Shown: piece by piece, positions 60,513-64,000 of the stretch | Layout of the letters: every line of letters begins with the position of its first letter | Position numbering within the stretch: the first letter of the stretch is position 1 | Source: Symbiodinium natans | Taxonomy: Eukaryota > Sar > Dinophyceae > Suessiales > Symbiodiniaceae | Assembly (NCBI GenBank): GCA_905221605.1 | Contig: CAJNDS010002118.1 | Location: 124,001 to 188,000, forward strand | Direction of reading: 5' to 3' | DNA length: 64,000 bases | The notes under the pieces: generated by a model | Databases searched by the model: none | What the model saw: the letters and a program-made list of their open reading frames with translations, nothing else | Told to the model about the DNA's origin: nothing | Position numbers and translations under genes: made by a program

Positions 60513-60715
60513 CTCAAAACCCTAGATACCCTAGACACCCTAAATACCGTAAATACGATAAATACCGTAAATGCCCTAAATACCCTAGATACCCTAAATA
60601 CCCTAAATACCCTAAATACCCTGAATGCCCTAGATACCCTAAATACCGTAAATACGATAAATACCGTAAATGCCCTAAATACCCTAGATACCCTAAATAC
60701 CCTAAATACCCTAAA
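60513..60715. repeat. 9-bp telomere-like array (ACCCTAAAT)
   Basis: Units of 9 bp (ACCCTAAAT and variants such as ACCCTAGAT and ACCGTAAAT). A block of roughly 100 bp is present twice, so there is a higher-order duplication. The 9-bp period keeps frames open on both strands; the resulting LNTLDT-type peptides are not credible genes. Confidence 0.85.
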
Positions 60716-61063
60716 GCCCTAAAACCCGAAGTGAACCTAGACACCCCAGAGCCTTGAACCCTTCGCATGCTCAACCCTAGAAGCAACCCTTAACTGAATG
60801 AGGGGCCTTGAAGTAGGCCTAAACCCTAAACCCTAAACCCTAAACCCTAAACCCTAAACCCTAAACCCTAAACCCTAAACCCTAAACCCCAAACTGGATC
60901 CGATGGGCTGCCGAGCCCTGCGGCCAGCAATTGCAAAACATTCCCGTGTGCAAAGGGGGCCCGATTTTGTGGGGCTACGTAGGTATATAAGGAATGAGTA
61001 TACATAAACCCTAAACCCGAAACCCTAACCCTAAACCCTAAACCCCTAAACCCTAAACCCTAA

Positions 61064-61165
61064 ACTTAGTTGCTGAGTTTAGAAGCCCCAAAGTGTACAC
61101 GTTCAGTTGTATAGGGTTTTATAGTATCCCAAGAAGTGTGAAGTGTACTCATTCAGCTACTAAGT
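61064..61165. mobile_element. MITE-like family D, uninterrupted copy
   Basis: Ends CTTAGTTGCTGAGTTTAGAA and ACTCATTCAGCTACTAAG, core AGTGTACACGTTCAGTTGTA. Two other copies (557-660 and 23299-23448) carry telomere-like arrays inside the element. Confidence 0.8.
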
Positions 61166-61260
61166 ACACCCCCCACTCATATTTGCATAAACCCTAAGAC
61201 GCAGCCTGTCCCGAATTAGGGTTTTCCTGGGTTCACGGGCTCAGGATTTAGGGGTTTTCG

Positions 61261-61340
61261 CGACCCAGGAGTAGCCTAAGGGTGTTTTTTTTTGGGTTAA
61301 ACGGGCTTATAAGGGAACCTAAACACAAAAAAGGGGCACG
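61261..61340. mobile_element. MITE-like family B, partial copy
   Basis: Has the left end GACCCAGGAGTAGCCTAAGG and the core (TTTTTTTTGGGTTAAACGGG) but no recognisable right end. Confidence 0.6.
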
Positions 61341-61558
61341 AAGGTTCAGGGTTTACAGGTTTAGGAATTTAGTGTCTACAGGATTAGGTTTAGAAACTTA
61401 GGCTTGTCCTGGAACATGCCAAAGTCAAGTCAGCCCTGTGGCACAGAATTTGCAACTGCAGGGCAGTCGCAGAAGGGTTGCGGCTTGGGGTTTGGGGTTT
61501 AGGGTTTAGGGTTTGGGGTTTAGGGTTGGCTAGGGTTTAGGGCTACAGCGTTTCAAAC

Positions 61559-61631
61559 TGGTGAAGGCACCCTTTGGGTGCGGAGCCAGCAACCCCTCTG
61601 ATCATTCGGCATCTGGGAGGGAGAGCCTCGT
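61559..61631 (-). CDS. Possible exon
   Basis: Acceptor GCTCTTGGCAG, reads RGSPSQMPNDQRGCWLRTQR-VPSP, donor GTTTGAAACG. Confidence 0.4.
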
Positions 61632-61916
61632 CTGCCAAGAGCAGCCGACATCGAAACTACCCTGATTTCTAAAACCCTACATTCGGGTTTAGGGTTTAGG
61701 GTTTAGGGTTTAGAGTTTAGGGTTTAGGGTTTAGGGCGAGTTCGGGGATTGTAAGGTGCTAGCTTCTTGGGCTTCAGGATTCTGCTGGGTGTGCTTGGGT
61801 CTCGGCGCCGGGGTTTAGATCTTCACGCTAAGCCACTAAAGTCGGGGTTGAGATCCTCACCCTAAACCCTAAACCCTAAACCCTAAACCCTAAACCCTAA
61901 ATCCTGAGGACCTGAG

Positions 61917-62014
61917 GAGGAGGTCCGGCCCGAGTACTTCAGGGCACTGCCTTGGCAGGGCTTCTCCGCAGCCAAACCGTGGTGCGGTCCTCAATCTACG
62001 GAGGAGTTTCTCAG
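61917..62014 (+). CDS. Exon, unknown protein
   Basis: Acceptor GACCTGAG, reads EEVRPEYFRALPWQGFSAAK-PWCGPQSTEEFL, donor GTTGAGAG. Clearly protein-like, flanked by CCCTAAA on the left and TTTAGGG-type units on the right. Confidence 0.65.
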
Positions 62015-63047
62015 GTTGAGAGTTTAGGGCTTAGGGCTTATAGAAATTCTATAGGATTTAGGATTTAGGGTTTAGGGTTTAGGGTTTAGGGCTCAGGGCT
62101 TACAGAAATTCTATAGGATTTGGTGGTTATAGAAATGGGTTTGCGTCCGGAGTTTTGTCGGGTTTTGGGGGGTTTGGTGGGGTCTGTGTGTGTGTTGCTT
62201 CCTGAGGGGCATCCCAAGGCTAAACCCTAAACCCTAAACCCTAAACCCTAAACCCTAAACCCTAAACCCTAAACCCTAAATCCTAAATCCTAACCCTAAA
62301 CCCTACAGACCGTCTTTTGGGGTTTAGGTGGGGTCGCCAAAGCCTTTGGGCACGTTTGGGGACCTGAAGACCTGTCTCTCTTGAAGCCTTTTGGACTCTT
62401 TGAAAGATTTTTGGTTTTAGGGTTTAGCGTTCAGGGTTTAGGGTATTGTAGCCCATCGAAATTGCGAACTCTCTGAGGGTTTTTGTAGCCTATGGAAACT
62501 GCAAGCTCTGAGCGAACCGCATACAATTTCTATTCATGCTGGCCTTGGGGGTTAGGATAGTGGCTAAACCCTATACCCTATAAAACCCAAGGGCCCAGAT
62601 ACCCTAAACCCTATAAACCCTAAACCCTAAACCCACTTCCGAACCCCTTTAAGAAGGGACCCCACATTCAGGGGCCATGTATCTTCCCTAGAAGGAAGCT
62701 CAGGGTTGGTGAGCCACAAGCGGCTTCTTCCAAGCTATTTGCTTAGAGCGGCTTGGGATGCAGCCCCTCCACTAAACTCCAAACTACCCTAAAATCCCAC
62801 AGGGTTTGGGGTTTAGGGTTTAGGGTTTAGGGTTTAGGGTTTAGGGTTTAGGGGTGTATGATCCAACTTTTGAAGGTGTAAGCCAGGGTGAAGCACCGGG
62901 TCTTGGGGTTTAAGTTTTTGGGGTCTAGCTAGCTTGCCCAAACCCTGGACCCTAAATCCTAAACCCTGGGGGCCCCTAAACCCTCAACCCGGATCCAGGG
63001 GTTTAGAGCTTAGGGTTGAAGGTTCCACCCAAGAACCCTAAACTGAT

Positions 63048-63166
63048 ATTTGCTAAAGAACCCCCTCCAAAAAAACATAATTGCTATATACCCTCATAAG
63101 GAAGAATATCTTCGTGACTGTTTTATTTTTGTTGTTATGTTTTTTGGGGGGGTCGTTAAAGAAATA
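63048..63166. mobile_element. MITE-like family E, copy 2
   Basis: Ends ATTTGCTAAAGAACCCCCTC and GGGGGGGTCGTTAAAGAAAT. The middle CCCTCATAAGGAAGAAT matches copy 1. Confidence 0.75.
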
Positions 63167-63214
63167 ATAGTAAACCCGAAAACTAAAGCCCAAATGAGCA
63201 GCGGCCAATATTAC

Positions 63215-63273
63215 TTGTTAAGCTGAAGGACATGGATGTTGGGGTTATCGTCTTCTGCGTGTCCCATATCGTC
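63215..63273 (-). CDS. Exon, unknown acidic protein
   Basis: Acceptor TTTTAACCTGCAG, reads DDMGHAEDDNPNIHVLQLN, donor GTAATATTGG. A diverged duplicate of the acceptor and first codons lies at about 63338-63377. Confidence 0.6.
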
Positions 63274-63337
63274 CTGCAGGTTAAAACGCCCTTCCGCTAA
63301 TTTCATACTAAGTCCCTACATTGCATAAACTTATCAT

Positions 63338-63377
63338 CATGTTGGGGTTATCGTTTCTGCGTGTCCCAGATCGTTCT
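63338..63377 (-). pseudogene. Degenerate duplicate of exon 63215-63273
   Basis: Acceptor GTGATCTGCAG followed by NDLGHAETITPT and a stop. One lost base (TCTTCTGCG became TTTCTGCG on the plus strand) shifts the frame relative to the intact copy. Confidence 0.55.
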
Positions 63378-63484
63378 GCAGATCACAAGCCACCAAACCA
63401 TAAGCTGATGTCCGTCCCTTACTAAACCTAATCAACGCTAATTTTCACAGTCGCTCAGAATCTGGGTTTGGGTCCTCTTGCCAG

Positions 63485-63539
63485 GGTAAAACTCCGTGAG
63501 GCCTTTGCTTTGCAAAGTCTCGGGAGCTGCCTGCACTGA
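63485..63539 (+). CDS. Possible terminal exon
   Basis: Acceptor CCTCTTGCCAG, reads VKLREAFALQSLGSCLH, then TGA at 63537-63539. Confidence 0.4.
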
Positions 63540-64000
63540 TGAAGCGCGCCGACCGCAACCCTAAACCTTAAACCCTAAACCTTAAACCCTAAACCCTAAA
63601 CCCTAAACCCTAAACCCGAAGACGGCCGAGATGTTCATCTGGGGATTCCACCTTGGACCCTTAAGCCTAACCGTTGTACCCTTGGGCTTTGGGGTCCCTT
63701 TTTGAGGATCCCTAAGGGTAATGAAGGGGTACGTAAGGTCCATATAACCCTAAACCCTAAACCCTAAACCCTAAACCCTAAACCCTAAACCCTAAACCCT
63801 AAACCCTAAACCCTAAACCCTAAACCCTAAACCCTGAACCCTAACCCTAAACCCCTAAAAGCCATGAACCACCAGACAGGAAATCCAGGGTTTAGGGTTC
63901 AGGGGGTTTGGGGTTTAGGGTTTAGGGCTTGGGGTTTAGGGGTGGGGGGTTTAGGGTTCGGGTTTAGTTAGCGGCAGGCCCTGAAAAGGCCCACGTGAAA

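Larger units (their letters stand above)
58860..64000. repeat. Telomere-repeat mosaic, right part
   Basis: The same organisation as the left part. Larger arrays lie near 59398-59457, 59572-59658, 60819-60891, 61683-61737, 61860-61905, 62219-62305, 62805-62855, 63555-63618 and 63748-63843, with exons at 61559-61631, 61917-62014, 63215-63273 and 63485-63539. A G-run lies near 58853-58870 and AT dinucleotides near 59752-59777. At 59880-60380 I see only degenerate telomere units and simple sequence. Confidence 0.9.

Noticed and set aside
1-64000. A true telomere or subtelomere end
   Set aside because: Arrays are short, in both orientations and scattered. No terminal array runs to either end of the window.

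Overview
The window looks like nuclear DNA of a dinoflagellate (inference, about 75% sure; another intron-rich alveolate or alga is the alternative). Plant-type telomere repeat (TTTAGGG/CCCTAAA) is scattered through most of the 64 kb in dozens of short interstitial arrays of both orientations. Coding sequence occurs as small exon-sized islands (about 36-250 nt, one of 883 nt) on both strands. Introns are often short and some appear to use GC-AG borders. Poly-G/C tracts and small foldback elements are common. I saw no tRNA, rRNA, bacterial operon or CRISPR structure.

Region 1-36.2 kb and 58.7-64 kb: a mosaic of telomere-like arrays, MITE-like elements with terminal inverted repeats, a dispersed repeat of about 105 bp, and isolated exons. 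Reading the unique islands between the arrays by eye shows that many are exons: an AG acceptor, an open reading frame of protein-like composition, and a GT or GC donor that often runs straight into TTTAGGG repeats (for example GTGAGTTTAGGG, GTAAGGGTTTAGGG, GTAAGTTTAGGG). The telomere-like DNA therefore seems to be mostly intronic and intergenic filler. Several exon pairs have matching reading phase and can be joined (9112-8761 minus; 10027-10451 plus; 20642-20261 minus). The best recognised exon is an ankyrin/BTB protein (25105-25987 minus).

Region 36.2-54.5 kb: an 18-kb island in which I found no telomere-like array. It carries, all on the minus strand, a coiled-coil protein gene (54274-53627), a giant broken multidomain gene (about 49.3 to 38.9 kb) and a small basic protein gene (37618-36656) lying between two nearly identical 345-bp direct repeats. 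The giant gene reads, from N to C: unknown beta-rich segments, a Cys/His zinc-binding segment, a PD-(D/E)XK nuclease, a P-loop region whose usual lysine is glutamine, a segment with weak resemblance to a DNA-polymerase palm, a C2H2 zinc finger, and a C-terminal domain with D...D...E spacing like a transposase. I interpret the island as a large mobile element, probably partly decayed. Frames break at homopolymers, and at least two introns can be placed.

Region 54.5-58.7 kb: low-complexity and foldback DNA: GATG-rich repeats, AATTAATTC-rich modules with G-run spacers, a striking array of 60-75 bp near-perfect palindromes that is open in several frames on both strands, and a 31-bp tandem array.

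All exon borders and domain calls were made by eye. None was checked by alignment or RNA data.
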